Source: Scatomorpha stercorigallinarum (GTDB lineage Bacteria > Bacillota > Clostridia > Oscillospirales > Oscillospiraceae). From it: a DNA stretch of 64,000 nt. Below, piece after piece: positions 9,616-17,053 of this stretch (positions are counted from its first letter, which is position 1; each line of letters begins with the position of its first letter). The position numbers and the translations under genes are program-made. The notes beneath the pieces were generated by a model that saw only the letters and a program-made list of their open reading frames with translations, searched no databases and was not told the DNA's origin. The stretch spans positions 1 to 64,000 of the forward strand of contig CALXGN010000002.1 in the NCBI GenBank assembly GCA_944387865.1, read 5' to 3'.

Positions 9616-10427
9616 TGACGACATTTGAAGAAGCGGCGAAGATGCTCGACGAGGCCGCCGAGAGCCTGCCGCCGGAGATATTCGAGCGCTTGAACGGCGG
9701 CGTCAACCTGCTGCCCGCGCGCCGGACCGACCAGAACGGCCTGCTGGTGATGGGCACCTACAACGTGAACGCCATGGGCCGCTATGTGGAGATCTACTAC
9801 GGCTCCTTCCGCTCGCTCTACCGCGACGCTCCGCCGGAAAAATGGCGCCGGGAGCTGACAAAGACGCTCAAGCACGAGCTCACGCACCACGTGGAGAGCC
9901 TGGCCGGCGACCGCAGCTTGGAAAAATGGGACGAGCGGCACGTGGCCGAGCTGCTCTCCGGCCTGGCGGAGCCGCTGCGCGCGGAGAGCGTCATATTCAT
10001 CGACGCGGACGGCGCGGGGCTGGCCCCGCTGGCGGCGGGGCTCTTCCGCGAGGCGCTGCGCGCGGAGGGCGTGGAGATACCGAACGCCTTCGCCGGGCTG
10101 AGCGCGGCCGCGCGCGTGAACCCGCGCGCCGTGAAGGCCGCGGCGCGCTACGGCGCGGACATCTCCGGCTACGCGCCGGCAGAGGCCACGGCGGAGCTGC
10201 TGGGGCGCTACGAGGCCGCGCTGTGCATGACGGAGCGGCAGGCGGACGCGCTGGCGGAGCGCTACCCGGCCTTTGACGAGCGGCTGCTGTGCCTGGGCGA
10301 GGCGGACATCGCGCCCCCCGCGCTGGACACCCAGGGCGGCTGGAACCGCGTTTCCGACGCGCTGGCGCGGGAGATAGACTACCTGCTCGACGAGCTGCTG
10401 GGGGTGGAGGGTGATGAGGATACGTGA
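9615..10427 (+). CDS. Zinc metallopeptidase fused to a degenerate LMW phosphatase-like domain
   Basis: A 270-residue two-domain protein. Residues 1-115 form a small zincin-like metallopeptidase (MMP1/DUF1025-type family) with the motif HELTH at 87-91. Residues about 124-265 follow the low-molecular-weight protein tyrosine phosphatase fold: a beta strand and loop at 126-140 (VIFIDADGAGLAPLAAG), VNPRAVKAAARYGADISGY (168-186), CMTERQADAL and a C-terminal helix. The phosphatase Cx5R loop has lost both Cys and Arg, and the acid DP motif reads LDT, so the second domain should be inactive as a phosphatase. The start ATG overlaps the polA stop. Overlaps rimI by 14 nt. Function unknown. Confidence 0.75.
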   Translation: MTTFEEAAKMLDEAAESLPPEIFERLNGGVNLLPARRTDQNGLLVMGTYNVNAMGRYVEIYYGSFRSLYRDAPPEKWRRELTKTLKHELTHHVESLAGDRSLEKWDERHVAELLSGLAEPLRAESVIFIDADGAGLAPLAAGLFREALRAEGVEIPNAFAGLSAAARVNPRAVKAAARYGADISGYAPAEATAELLGRYEAALCMTERQADALAERYPAFDERLLCLGEADIAPPALDTQGGWNRVSDALAREIDYLLDELLGVEGDEDT

Positions 10428-10866
10428 CGCGCGCGCAGGCGACGCCGGCGCCATCGGCGCCCTGGAGCGGCAGTGCTTCGCCGACCCCTGGCCGGAGGAG
10501 GCCGTGGCCGCCTATATAAACGGCGGAAACTGCCTGATGCTCTGCGCCGAGGGCGAGGGCGGCGAGCTGCTGGGCTACGTGGGGATGCAGCACGTGCTCG
10601 ACGAGGGCTATATCGGCAACGTCTGCACCGCGCCGCAGCACCGCCGGCGGGGCGTGGCCCGCGCGCTGCTCGCGGAGCTGGAATCGCGCTCGCGCCGCCT
10701 GGGCCTCGCCTTCCTCACGCTGGAGGCGCGCGCTTCCAACGCGGCGGCCATCGCCCTCTACGAGGGCGCGGGCTATGAGCGCGTGGGGACGCGGCCCGGA
10801 TATTACCAACACCCGGCGGAGGACGCCGTTATCATGACACTTTTTCTGAAAGAGGGACGGACATGA
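10414..10866 (+). CDS. rimI: Ribosomal protein S18 alanine N-acetyltransferase
   Basis: A 150-residue GNAT acetyltransferase. The acetyl-CoA loop is VCTAPQHRRRGVARALL (Q/RxxGxG/A type), followed by LEARASNAAAIALYEGAGYE and the RimI-typical RPGYYQHPAEDAVIMTL end. Its position just before tsaD, with a 4-nt overlap, is the usual rimI context. The ATG at 10414 lies 3 nt after GGAGG, and a GTG at 10411 is the alternative start. RimI acetylates the N-terminal Ala of S18; in other bacteria the locus is tied to tRNA t6A genes. Confidence 0.88.
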   Translation: MRIRDARAGDAGAIGALERQCFADPWPEEAVAAYINGGNCLMLCAEGEGGELLGYVGMQHVLDEGYIGNVCTAPQHRRRGVARALLAELESRSRRLGLAFLTLEARASNAAAIALYEGAGYERVGTRPGYYQHPAEDAVIMTLFLKEGRT

Positions 10867-11864
10867 TCATGCTTTCCGTGGAGACCTCCTGCGACGAGAC
10901 CGCCGTGGCGCTGGTGCGCGACGGGCGCGAGGTGCTCACAGACCAGATATTCTCCCAGGCCGACCTGCACGCCGTCTACGGCGGCGTGGTGCCGGAGATC
11001 GCCTCCCGCAGCCACACGGAGGTCATCAGCTACCTGGCGCAGCGGGCGCTCTCCGCCGCCGGCGTCACGCGCCGGGACATCGGCGCCGTGGCCGTGACCT
11101 ATGCGCCGGGGCTGATCGGCGCGCTGCTCGTGGGCGTGAACTTTGCCAAGGCCGCCGCCCTGGCGATGAACGTGCCGCTGGTGCCCGTGCACCACATCCG
11201 CGGGCACATCGCCGCCAACTACCTCGCCTTCCCCGAGCTGGAGCCACCCTTCCTCTGCCTGGCCATCTCCGGCGGCAACACGATGCTGGTGGACGTGCGC
11301 GGGTATACGGACATGCGCGTCCTCGGCGCCACGCGCGACGACGCCGCCGGCGAGTGCTTCGACAAGACGGCGCGCGTGCTGGGCCTGCCCTATCCCGGCG
11401 GGAAGCCGCTCGACGAACTCTCCCAGGGCGGGGACGACCGGAAATACCCTCTCCCCATAGGCCATGTGGAGGGCATGCCGTATGAGATGAGCTTCTCCGG
11501 GCTGAAAACGGCCGTCATCAACCTGGTGCATACGGCGGAGCAGCGCGGCGAGGAGCTCGACCGCGCCTCCCTCGCGGCCAGTTTCTGCCGCGCGGTGAGC
11601 GAGAGCCTGGTGCCGCGGACGATGGCCGCGGCGAAGGAGCTGGGCTACGGCAGGATAGCCGTGGCCGGCGGCGTGGCCGCCAATTCGCGCATCCGCCGGG
11701 ACTTCGCCGCGGCGGCGGAGGCCGCGGGCGACCGGCTCTACATCCCACCGCTTCGCCTGTGCGGCGACAACGCCGCCATGATCGGCGCGCAGGGCTATTA
11801 CGAATTCATGGCCGGGGCGCGGGCGGGGGCGGACCTCAACGCCCACGCCACCATGGAGCTCTGA
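10863..11864 (+). CDS. tsaD: tRNA N6-adenosine threonylcarbamoyltransferase
   Basis: A 333-residue TsaD (Gcp/Kae1 family). With TsaB and TsaE it transfers the threonylcarbamoyl group to A37 of ANN-decoding tRNAs. Diagnostic segments are SVETSCDETAVALV at the N-terminus, the metal-binding HHIRGH near residue 110, AISGGNT, and LCGDNAAMIGAQGY near the C-terminus. Length is normal. The ATG at 10863 overlaps the rimI stop. tsaB and tsaE are not in the window. Confidence 0.96.
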   Translation: MIMLSVETSCDETAVALVRDGREVLTDQIFSQADLHAVYGGVVPEIASRSHTEVISYLAQRALSAAGVTRRDIGAVAVTYAPGLIGALLVGVNFAKAAALAMNVPLVPVHHIRGHIAANYLAFPELEPPFLCLAISGGNTMLVDVRGYTDMRVLGATRDDAAGECFDKTARVLGLPYPGGKPLDELSQGGDDRKYPLPIGHVEGMPYEMSFSGLKTAVINLVHTAEQRGEELDRASLAASFCRAVSESLVPRTMAAAKELGYGRIAVAGGVAANSRIRRDFAAAAEAAGDRLYIPPLRLCGDNAAMIGAQGYYEFMAGARAGADLNAHATMEL

Positions 11865-11868
11865 GGCC

Positions 11869-12597
11869 ATGGGCGTGCACGAGGGCCACCGCGAGCGGCT
11901 GCGCCGCCGCTTCGCCGAGCACGGGCTGGAAAACTTTGACGATGTGAACGTCCTAGAGCTGCTGCTCTTCTATGTCCGGCCGCGGCAGGACACCAACGAG
12001 CTGGCCCACCGCCTGATAGACTACTTCGGCTCCATCGACCGCGTGTTCGACGCGCGCCTGGGCGACCTGGAGCGCGTGGAGGGCGTGGGGCGGGAGACGG
12101 CGGCCTTTTTGCACCTCATCCCGCAGGTGAGCCGCCGCTATATGGAGCGCAAGTGGCGCCCCGGCGAGCTGATGGACTCCGCCGGGGCGGCGGGGCGCTT
12201 CCTGCTGCCGCTGTTCGCCCACGAGCGCAGCGAGGTGGTGTACATGGTCTGCCTGGACGCGCGCTGCGCCTATCTCAACAGCCGCGCCATGGCCCGCGGC
12301 ACGGGCCACTTTGCCGAGGTCAGCACCCGCAGCCTGGTGGAGTACGTCCTCGGGCAGAACGCCGCCAAGGCCATCGTCGCCCACAACCACCCGCAGGGCC
12401 TGGCCCTGCCCTCGCGCGAGGACGAGATCGCCACGGAAAAGCTGCTCTTCGCCCTGGCGTCCGTAGAGGTGGAGCTGGTGGACCACATCATCGTCGCCGG
12501 GCAGCAGTTCGCCTCCCTGGCCGAGAGCGGGCTCATCGGCCGCGCGCGGGAGCGGCTGCACGCGCAGATGCGCAGCATCGAGCGTGCGGAGGGATAG
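11869..12597 (+). CDS. radC: RadC-family JAB domain protein
   Basis: A 242-residue RadC (DUF2466) protein. The N-terminal part has a helix-hairpin-helix-like segment LERVEGVGRETAAFL (about residues 64-78). The C-terminal JAMM/MPN+ domain has HNHPQG and PSREDE, the metal ligands His, His and Asp. Despite the old name its role in repair is unproven. Family members occur in mobile and housekeeping settings. It starts 5 nt after tsaD and is the last gene of the overlapping run that begins at uvrB. Confidence 0.9.
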   Translation: MGVHEGHRERLRRRFAEHGLENFDDVNVLELLLFYVRPRQDTNELAHRLIDYFGSIDRVFDARLGDLERVEGVGRETAAFLHLIPQVSRRYMERKWRPGELMDSAGAAGRFLLPLFAHERSEVVYMVCLDARCAYLNSRAMARGTGHFAEVSTRSLVEYVLGQNAAKAIVAHNHPQGLALPSREDEIATEKLLFALASVEVELVDHIIVAGQQFASLAESGLIGRARERLHAQMRSIERAEG

Positions 12598-13036
12598 GCT
12601 GCATACCTTCCTTCACGCGGCCGGGCGCAGGGCGGGCATACTGGTTATGTTAACCGCGTCACCGGCAGTTTTCAACATCGGTTTTGGGTGCTCCGGCCCG
12701 CCGGGCGGCCCGGGCCGCGCAGAATCAGGCTTTGCGCCGCCGGCGGCTGTGGGAAACCCTGTTGATAATGTTGATAACTCTCTGCATAGGGCGCGCGGCG
12801 CGTCAGTTATGTCAAGGGCGCGCCGGCGGAGCGCGCGCGAAGGCGGTCGAAAAACGCCGCATAGCGCCGGTATCCCGAACGCCTCCGCCGCCCGGCGCGC
12901 GCCGCGTGAGGCAGGATTTGATGCAATATTACAGGACGTAATCAAAACGGGCGCAAGATGGCGGCCGTGCGCGAGAAGAAAAACCTGTTGACTTTATCCC
13001 GGCTCTGTGATAGAATTTTCAGGCGCGAAAAGGCGT
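12598..13036 (+). other. Gene-free region with DnaA-box-like 9-mers
   Basis: No convincing gene in 440 bp. Two back-to-back copies of TGTTGATAA (12760-12768 and 12769-12777) are TTATCAACA on the other strand, one base from the DnaA box TTATCCACA. A near match TTTTCAACA lies at 12669-12677 and TGTGGGAAA at 12748-12756. A small palindrome GGTTA-TGT-TAACC is at 12643-12655. The rest is GC-rich with nothing recognised until the tRNA promoter at 12988. dnaA is not nearby. Confidence 0.4.
12988..13016 (+). promoter_or_regulatory. Sigma-A promoter of tRNA-Thr
   Basis: TTGACT (12988-12993), a 17-nt spacer, and TAGAAT (13011-13016) with an extended TGA in front (TGTGATAGAAT). The mature tRNA begins 20 nt downstream. 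Confidence 0.85.
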
Positions 13037-13112
13037 GCTGGCATAGCTCAGTCGGTAGAGCAGCTGATTCGTAATCAGCAGGTCGTGTGTTCGAGTCACA
13101 TTGCCAGCTCCA
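13037..13112 (+). tRNA. tRNA-Thr (anticodon CGT), CCA encoded
   Basis: A 76-nt cloverleaf. The acceptor stem is GCTGGCA/TGCCAGC, the D arm is AGCTCAGTCGGTAGAGC, the anticodon loop is TTCGTAA (CGT, threonine), the T loop is GTTCGAGTC, and the CCA is encoded. A single-gene unit between a strong promoter and a terminator. Confidence 0.97.
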
Positions 13113-13119
13113 AGCCAAG

Positions 13120-13150
13120 CCGGGCCTGACGGAAGTCGGGCCCGGTGTTT
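13120..13150 (+). terminator. Terminator after tRNA-Thr
   Basis: CCGGGCC and GAC pair with GTC and GGGCCCGG around a GGAA loop, followed by TGTTTT. It lies directly after the tRNA. Confidence 0.75.
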
Positions 13151-13171
13151 TCGTATATCTTGAGGTGTCAA

Positions 13172-14023
13172 ATGGACTTTTTGTACGCGGAGCTGGAGAA
13201 AATGGGCGTGCGCGCGCTCGCCATGGAGCTGATACGCGATAAGGACGGCGCCGCCGTGGCGCGCGTGGACACGGCGGAGGGGCCGCGCGTATTGAAAGCC
13301 TTCCACGGCGGCGGCCAGGCGCGGGAGATCGGCAACTACGCCGCGTTGACAGCGCTCGGCGTCCCGACGCTGAAGCTGTACGCCTCGACGGACCGTGCGC
13401 TGCTCATGGAGGACATACTTGAGAGCCCCTACCGCCTCGGCGTGGCGGAGGACCTCGGTGATGCGCGCACCGCCGCGCTCGTCGCCCGCTGGTACCGCGA
13501 GCTGCACAGCCGGGGGCATGAATATGCCGCGGAGCACGGCGCGGAGCTCTATGACGAGAACGACGCCCTCACGCCCGAAAACCTCGAGCGGGTAAAGGAG
13601 CGCACGGGGACGGCCGCTCTGCCGGTGTGGCGGCTCATCGGGGAGAACTGGGAGAAAATAAAAGCGGCCGTGGACGGCGCGCGGCGCACGCTCACCTATA
13701 ACGACTTTTATTACACGAACCTGGCCGTGGCGCGCGACGGCGGGTCCGCACTGATGTACGACTACGGCCTGCTGGGCGCCGGCTACGCCTATGCGGACGT
13801 GCGCAACGTCTGCTCGGCGCTGCGCGGCGGCGCGCGCGAGGCGTTCCTGGAGGAATACGGGCCCGTGGACGGGGACGAGGCGCGGCTGGACGCCGTGGTG
13901 AGCGTCCTGAACGGGCTAATCTCGGCCTGCGGGCGCGAGCGGCTGCCCGCGTGGTCGGCCGGGCTGATAGAGGAGCTGCGCGGCGGGCTGTACGGGCGCG
14001 TGGAGCGGCTGGCAGGGGAGTAA
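13172..14023 (+). CDS. Aminoglycoside/choline kinase-like phosphotransferase
   Basis: A 283-residue protein with the APH/choline kinase (protein-kinase-like) fold. The N-lobe has RVLKAF with the likely ATP-binding Lys42. The catalytic loop reads YNDFYYTN (177-183) in place of HGDxxxxN, keeping Asp178 and Asn183. The metal-binding Asp is in MYDYG (197). The substrate is unknown; relatives phosphorylate small hydroxyl compounds or aminoglycosides, and no resistance function should be assumed. The ATG at 13172 follows GAGGTG; an upstream GTG at 13145 has no RBS. Monocistronic by spacing, with a hairpin just after it. Confidence 0.72.
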   Translation: MDFLYAELEKMGVRALAMELIRDKDGAAVARVDTAEGPRVLKAFHGGGQAREIGNYAALTALGVPTLKLYASTDRALLMEDILESPYRLGVAEDLGDARTAALVARWYRELHSRGHEYAAEHGAELYDENDALTPENLERVKERTGTAALPVWRLIGENWEKIKAAVDGARRTLTYNDFYYTNLAVARDGGSALMYDYGLLGAGYAYADVRNVCSALRGGAREAFLEEYGPVDGDEARLDAVVSVLNGLISACGRERLPAWSAGLIEELRGGLYGRVERLAGE

Positions 14024-14034
14024 AATATTTTTTC

Positions 14035-14058
14035 GCGCGGCATAACTTTTTGCCGCGC
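14035..14058 (+). terminator. Hairpin after the kinase-like gene (weak terminator)
   Basis: GCGCGGCA pairs with TGCCGCGC around an 8-nt loop. No T tract follows on the plus strand, so termination is uncertain. It overlaps the candidate ECF promoter for the next operon. Confidence 0.35.
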
Positions 14059-14067
14059 CGGGGCGTC
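14041..14067 (+). promoter_or_regulatory. Candidate ECF sigma-type promoter
   Basis: CATAAC (14041-14046) followed by a T run, a 17-nt spacer, and CGTC (14064-14067). This resembles Bacillus ECF promoters of the TGTAAC-N17-CGWC type. It lies 33 nt before the SGNH gene, the first of four genes that include an ECF sigma factor and its anti-sigma, so autoregulation is plausible. No sigma-A hexamers are evident here. Confidence 0.5.
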
Positions 14068-14099
14068 TGTATCACTGTAGAGAAAGAGAAGGAGGCGGT

Positions 14100-15113
14100 A
14101 TGGTGGGCCGGAGAGAAAAAACAAAGCGCAGGCAGCGCGCCGTGCGCCGGGCGGTGGTGTCCACCATCTGGGGCATCGCGCTCTGCGCACTGGCCGTGAT
14201 CGCCATGCCGTCGCTGCTGAGCGCCAGCGGCCTCGCCAACGGCGCCGACGCGCCCGTCAAGGTGACCATCCTCCCGCGCACGGCCGCGCCGGCGGCAACG
14301 CCCCGCCCCTCGCCGCCGGGGGCGGACCGGGACGCGCCGGAGGCGGAAGCGCCCGTGCCCACCGGGGACGAGGCGGGCCCGGCGCAGGAGCCCGGCGAAA
14401 AGCCGGCGGAGGAAGCGAAGCCGCCGGAGGCAGAGGCTGAGCCGCCTAAGGCAGAGGCGGAGGAGCCCGTCAACGGCCCGGAAGCGCCGGCGGAGGAGCC
14501 CTTCGCCGCCGTGCCGGAGAGCGAGGCGGTGGGGGACGATTATTTCGCGGACGCGGCCTTCATCGGCGATTCGCGCACGCAGGGCCTGCGGCTCTATTCG
14601 GGCCTGAAGGACACGAACTGGCTGTGCAGCGTGGGGCTGACGGTGGAGACGGCCGCGACGGAGAAGTTCTCCGTGGCGGACGGCAAGTACACCGCCCTGG
14701 ACGCCCTCGGCGTGCTCAAGCCGGCCAAGGTGTACATCATGCTGGGGCTCAACGAGCTGGGCTGGAAGAGTGAGGACATCTTCATCGAGAAATACGCCGC
14801 CATCATCGACGCCGCCCTGGCGGCGAACCAGGACTGCCTGGTGTATGTGCAGTCCATACTGCCGGTTAGCGCGGCCAAGGACGCCGGCGGCACCTGGTGC
14901 AACAACGCCAACGTCAACGCCCGAAACGAGCGGCTGAAGGAGCTGGCGGAGGAAAAGGGCGTGTATTACCTGGACGTGGCCTCCGCCTTCCGCGGGGAGG
15001 ACGGCTGCCTGCCCGCCGGGGACACGCCGGACGGCATACACCTCACGCCCGGCCTCTGCGTGAGCTGGCTCGACTATCTGAAAACACACACGGTAACGGA
15101 GGAGACGCCATGA
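14100..15113 (+). CDS. Membrane-anchored SGNH/GDSL hydrolase
   Basis: A 337-residue protein: short basic N-terminus, one membrane anchor (residues 18-42), a long Pro/Glu/Ala-rich low-complexity stalk (60-140), then an SGNH hydrolase domain. Nucleophile Ser158 is in FIGDSRTQGL, the oxyanion block is MLGLNELGW, and the catalytic Asp/His pair is in DGIHLTP near the C-terminus. Likely an extracytoplasmic esterase acting on cell-wall or glycan acetyl groups, but the substrate is unknown. The ATG at 14100 follows GGAGG. It overlaps the next gene by 4 nt; the pairing of this type of SGNH protein with a DUF4358 lipoprotein fits a shared role. Confidence 0.82.
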   Translation: MVGRREKTKRRQRAVRRAVVSTIWGIALCALAVIAMPSLLSASGLANGADAPVKVTILPRTAAPAATPRPSPPGADRDAPEAEAPVPTGDEAGPAQEPGEKPAEEAKPPEAEAEPPKAEAEEPVNGPEAPAEEPFAAVPESEAVGDDYFADAAFIGDSRTQGLRLYSGLKDTNWLCSVGLTVETAATEKFSVADGKYTALDALGVLKPAKVYIMLGLNELGWKSEDIFIEKYAAIIDAALAANQDCLVYVQSILPVSAAKDAGGTWCNNANVNARNERLKELAEEKGVYYLDVASAFRGEDGCLPAGDTPDGIHLTPGLCVSWLDYLKTHTVTEETP

Positions 15114-15574
15114 AAAAGACCATAGCCCTTGCGCTCTGCGCGCTGCTGGCGCTGACGGCCCTGGCCGGCTGCGGGCAGGCGGCGGAGGCGGAGGTGCAGC
15201 TCGACGAGCTGGCCTTCCAGATCCGCGACAGCGTGGAGAGCAGCGAGGAACTGTATCTGCTGGACGAGGGCATCGCCCGCGAGCTGTTCGGCGCGCCGGA
15301 GGACGCGCAGTGCGTGGCCTGGGCCGGCGCGGGGGCCACGGCGGAGGAACTGGCCGTATTTGAGCTGGCCGACGCGGAGGCGGCCGGCGCGCTGCTGGAC
15401 GCGCTGCGCGCGCGCAACGCCGAGCGCGAGGAGAGCTACGCCGGCTATCTGCCCGACGAGGTGCCGAAGCTGCAAAACACGCTGCTGCTCTCCAATGGGC
15501 GCTATGTGCTGCTCTGCACGGCGCCGGACACCGCCGGCGCGCGCGAGGCCTGGGACGCGGCCTTTGAAGGATAA
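15110..15574 (+). CDS. DUF4358-type lipoprotein
   Basis: A 154-residue lipoprotein with lipobox LAGC (Cys21) and a mature domain resembling DUF4358 (short alpha/beta domain ending in NTLLLSNGRYVLL). The function of that family is unknown. The ATG at 15110 overlaps the SGNH stop, and a longer frame upstream lies inside the SGNH gene and is rejected. The lipobox directly after the start confirms the choice. Likely acts outside the cell with the SGNH hydrolase. Confidence 0.75.
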   Translation: MKKTIALALCALLALTALAGCGQAAEAEVQLDELAFQIRDSVESSEELYLLDEGIARELFGAPEDAQCVAWAGAGATAEELAVFELADAEAAGALLDALRARNAEREESYAGYLPDEVPKLQNTLLLSNGRYVLLCTAPDTAGAREAWDAAFEG

Positions 15575-15597
15575 GTAAAGGGAGAAAGGGATAGCCT

Positions 15598-16107
15598 GTG
15601 GGCCGCATAACGGTCGAGGAATACGCGGATTTTGTCAGAGAAGATCAGCAGAGGGCCTACCGCCTGGCCTACGGCTATCTGCGCAGCCGGGAGGACGCGC
15701 TGGACGCCGTGCAGGAGGCGGTGGCCTCCGGCCTCGAGCGGCTGGACAGCCTGCGCGAGCCGCAGCGGCTGCGCACCTGGTTCACGCGCATACTGGTGAA
15801 CGAATGCCTGGACATGCTGCGCCGGCGGAAGCGCCGCGGCGGCGACGCCAGCCTGGACGCCGACCCGGGGCTCATGCCCGCGCTGCCGGACGGGGCGGAG
15901 CGGAGCACGGAGGCCCTGGCCGTCTATCAGGCGGTGGAGGAGCTGCCGCCCAAGCTGCGCACCGTGGTGCTGCTGCGGTTTTTTGAGGATATGACGCTCG
16001 CCGAAGTGGCGGAGAGCGCGGGCTGCACGCTGAGCACGGCGAAATCCCGCCTCTACCGCGCGCTGGGCATATTGAGGCTGAAGCTGGGAGAGGAGGACTG
16101 GCTGTGA
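15598..16107 (+). CDS. ECF-type RNA polymerase sigma factor
   Basis: A 169-residue sigma-70 family ECF factor. Region 2 (about residues 12-75) includes AYRLAYGYLRSREDALDAVQEA and TWFTRILVNECLDMLRRRKR. Region 4 (about 115-165) has the helix-turn-helix DMTLAEVAESAGCTLSTAKS. It is most like the sigma-V/sigma-30 type that pairs with RsiV anti-sigmas. Start is GTG at 15598 after GGGAGAAAGGG. It lies 23 nt after the DUF4358 gene and overlaps its anti-sigma by 4 nt. Confidence 0.92.
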   Translation: MGRITVEEYADFVREDQQRAYRLAYGYLRSREDALDAVQEAVASGLERLDSLREPQRLRTWFTRILVNECLDMLRRRKRRGGDASLDADPGLMPALPDGAERSTEALAVYQAVEELPPKLRTVVLLRFFEDMTLAEVAESAGCTLSTAKSRLYRALGILRLKLGEEDWL

Positions 16108-16949
16108 AAGAGGAGCTGAAGGCGCTCTATACGGACGTGCCGGCCCCGGCGGGGCTGAGCGCCGCGGTGGAACGCGGCCTGGCCGAGGGCATGCGCCGCC
16201 GCAGCCCGCGCCGCCGCGCCGCGCGCGCCGCCCGGCGGGGGGCCGCCGCGCTCACCGCCGCCTGCGCCGTTTTCGTGCTGCTGCTGAACACCGTGCCCAC
16301 CTTCGCCGCGGCCATGTATGAGCTGCCCGTGCTGGGCGGGCTCTGCCGCGTGCTCACCGTGGCCGATTATCACGAGACGCACGCCGCCAGCGAGGTGGAT
16401 GTGGCCCTGCCGGCCATCGAGGCCGGGGAGGGCGCCGCGCCCTGGGCGCAGGAGGTGAACGCGCTCATCCGCGAGACCGTGGAGGCCGAAGTGGCGGAGA
16501 GCGAGCGCCGCGCGGAGGAGTATTACGACGCTTATATCTCCACCGGCGGCGAACCGGACGAGTTCATCCCCGTGCGCGTCTCCGCCGGGTACGAGGTGTA
16601 CTACAGCGGCGGCGACTACCTCTCCTTCGCCGTTATCAAGACGGAGAGCGGCGCTTCGGTGTATTCGAGCTTCCACTATTATAACTACGACGTGCGCACG
16701 GGCGCAGAGCTCTCGCTGGAGGACCTGCTGGGGCCCGGCTGGCCGGAGAGGTGCGCCGCCGCGGTGGAACGCGGCCTCGCCGCCCTGCCGGAGGAGAGCC
16801 GCGTGATGCTCTGGACGGATGTGGACATCGCCGCCGCGTTGCGCGACAGCGCGGATTTCTACCTTGACGGAGAAGGGCGGGTCGTGCTCGTGTTCGACAA
16901 ATACTCCCTCGGCGCCGGCGCGCTGGGGAGGCTGGAGTTCACAGTCTGA
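16104..16949 (+). CDS. RsiV-like anti-sigma factor (DUF3298/DUF4163)
   Basis: A 281-residue single-pass membrane protein. The basic cytoplasmic N-terminus (1-45) is the expected sigma-binding part, the membrane segment is at about 46-68, and the extracellular part matches DUF4163/DUF3298 as in RsiV (VSAGYEVYYSGGDYLSFAV, FHYYNYDVRTG, LEDLLGPGW). In Bacillus, RsiV binds lysozyme and is cleaved to free sigma-V; a similar sensing role here is an inference. Start GTG at 16104 overlaps the sigma stop. Confidence 0.82.
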   Translation: MKEELKALYTDVPAPAGLSAAVERGLAEGMRRRSPRRRAARAARRGAAALTAACAVFVLLLNTVPTFAAAMYELPVLGGLCRVLTVADYHETHAASEVDVALPAIEAGEGAAPWAQEVNALIRETVEAEVAESERRAEEYYDAYISTGGEPDEFIPVRVSAGYEVYYSGGDYLSFAVIKTESGASVYSSFHYYNYDVRTGAELSLEDLLGPGWPERCAAAVERGLAALPEESRVMLWTDVDIAAALRDSADFYLDGEGRVVLVFDKYSLGAGALGRLEFTV

Positions 16950-16987
16950 TCCGCGGGAACGGCCCCCCGCCGCGGGCAAGCTTGGGC

Positions 16988-17016
16988 TTGTAAGTGAGCG
17001 GGAAACATTGTATAAT
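16988..17016 (+). promoter_or_regulatory. Sigma-A promoter of pyk
   Basis: TTGTAA (16988-16993), a 17-nt spacer, and TATAAT (17011-17016). About 37 nt before the pyk start. Confidence 0.85.
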
Positions 17017-17053
17017 ACATTCCGTACATCTGTTACGTGGAGGGGGATCACCC

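Noticed and set aside
12598..13036. Chromosomal replication origin
   Set aside because: The 9-mers are only near matches to DnaA boxes, and dnaA, dnaN, rpmH or gidA are not adjacent, so I only report the cluster as a curiosity.
13172..14023. Aminoglycoside resistance gene
   Set aside because: Only the general kinase fold is visible, the catalytic loop is YND rather than HGD, and nothing around it suggests resistance.
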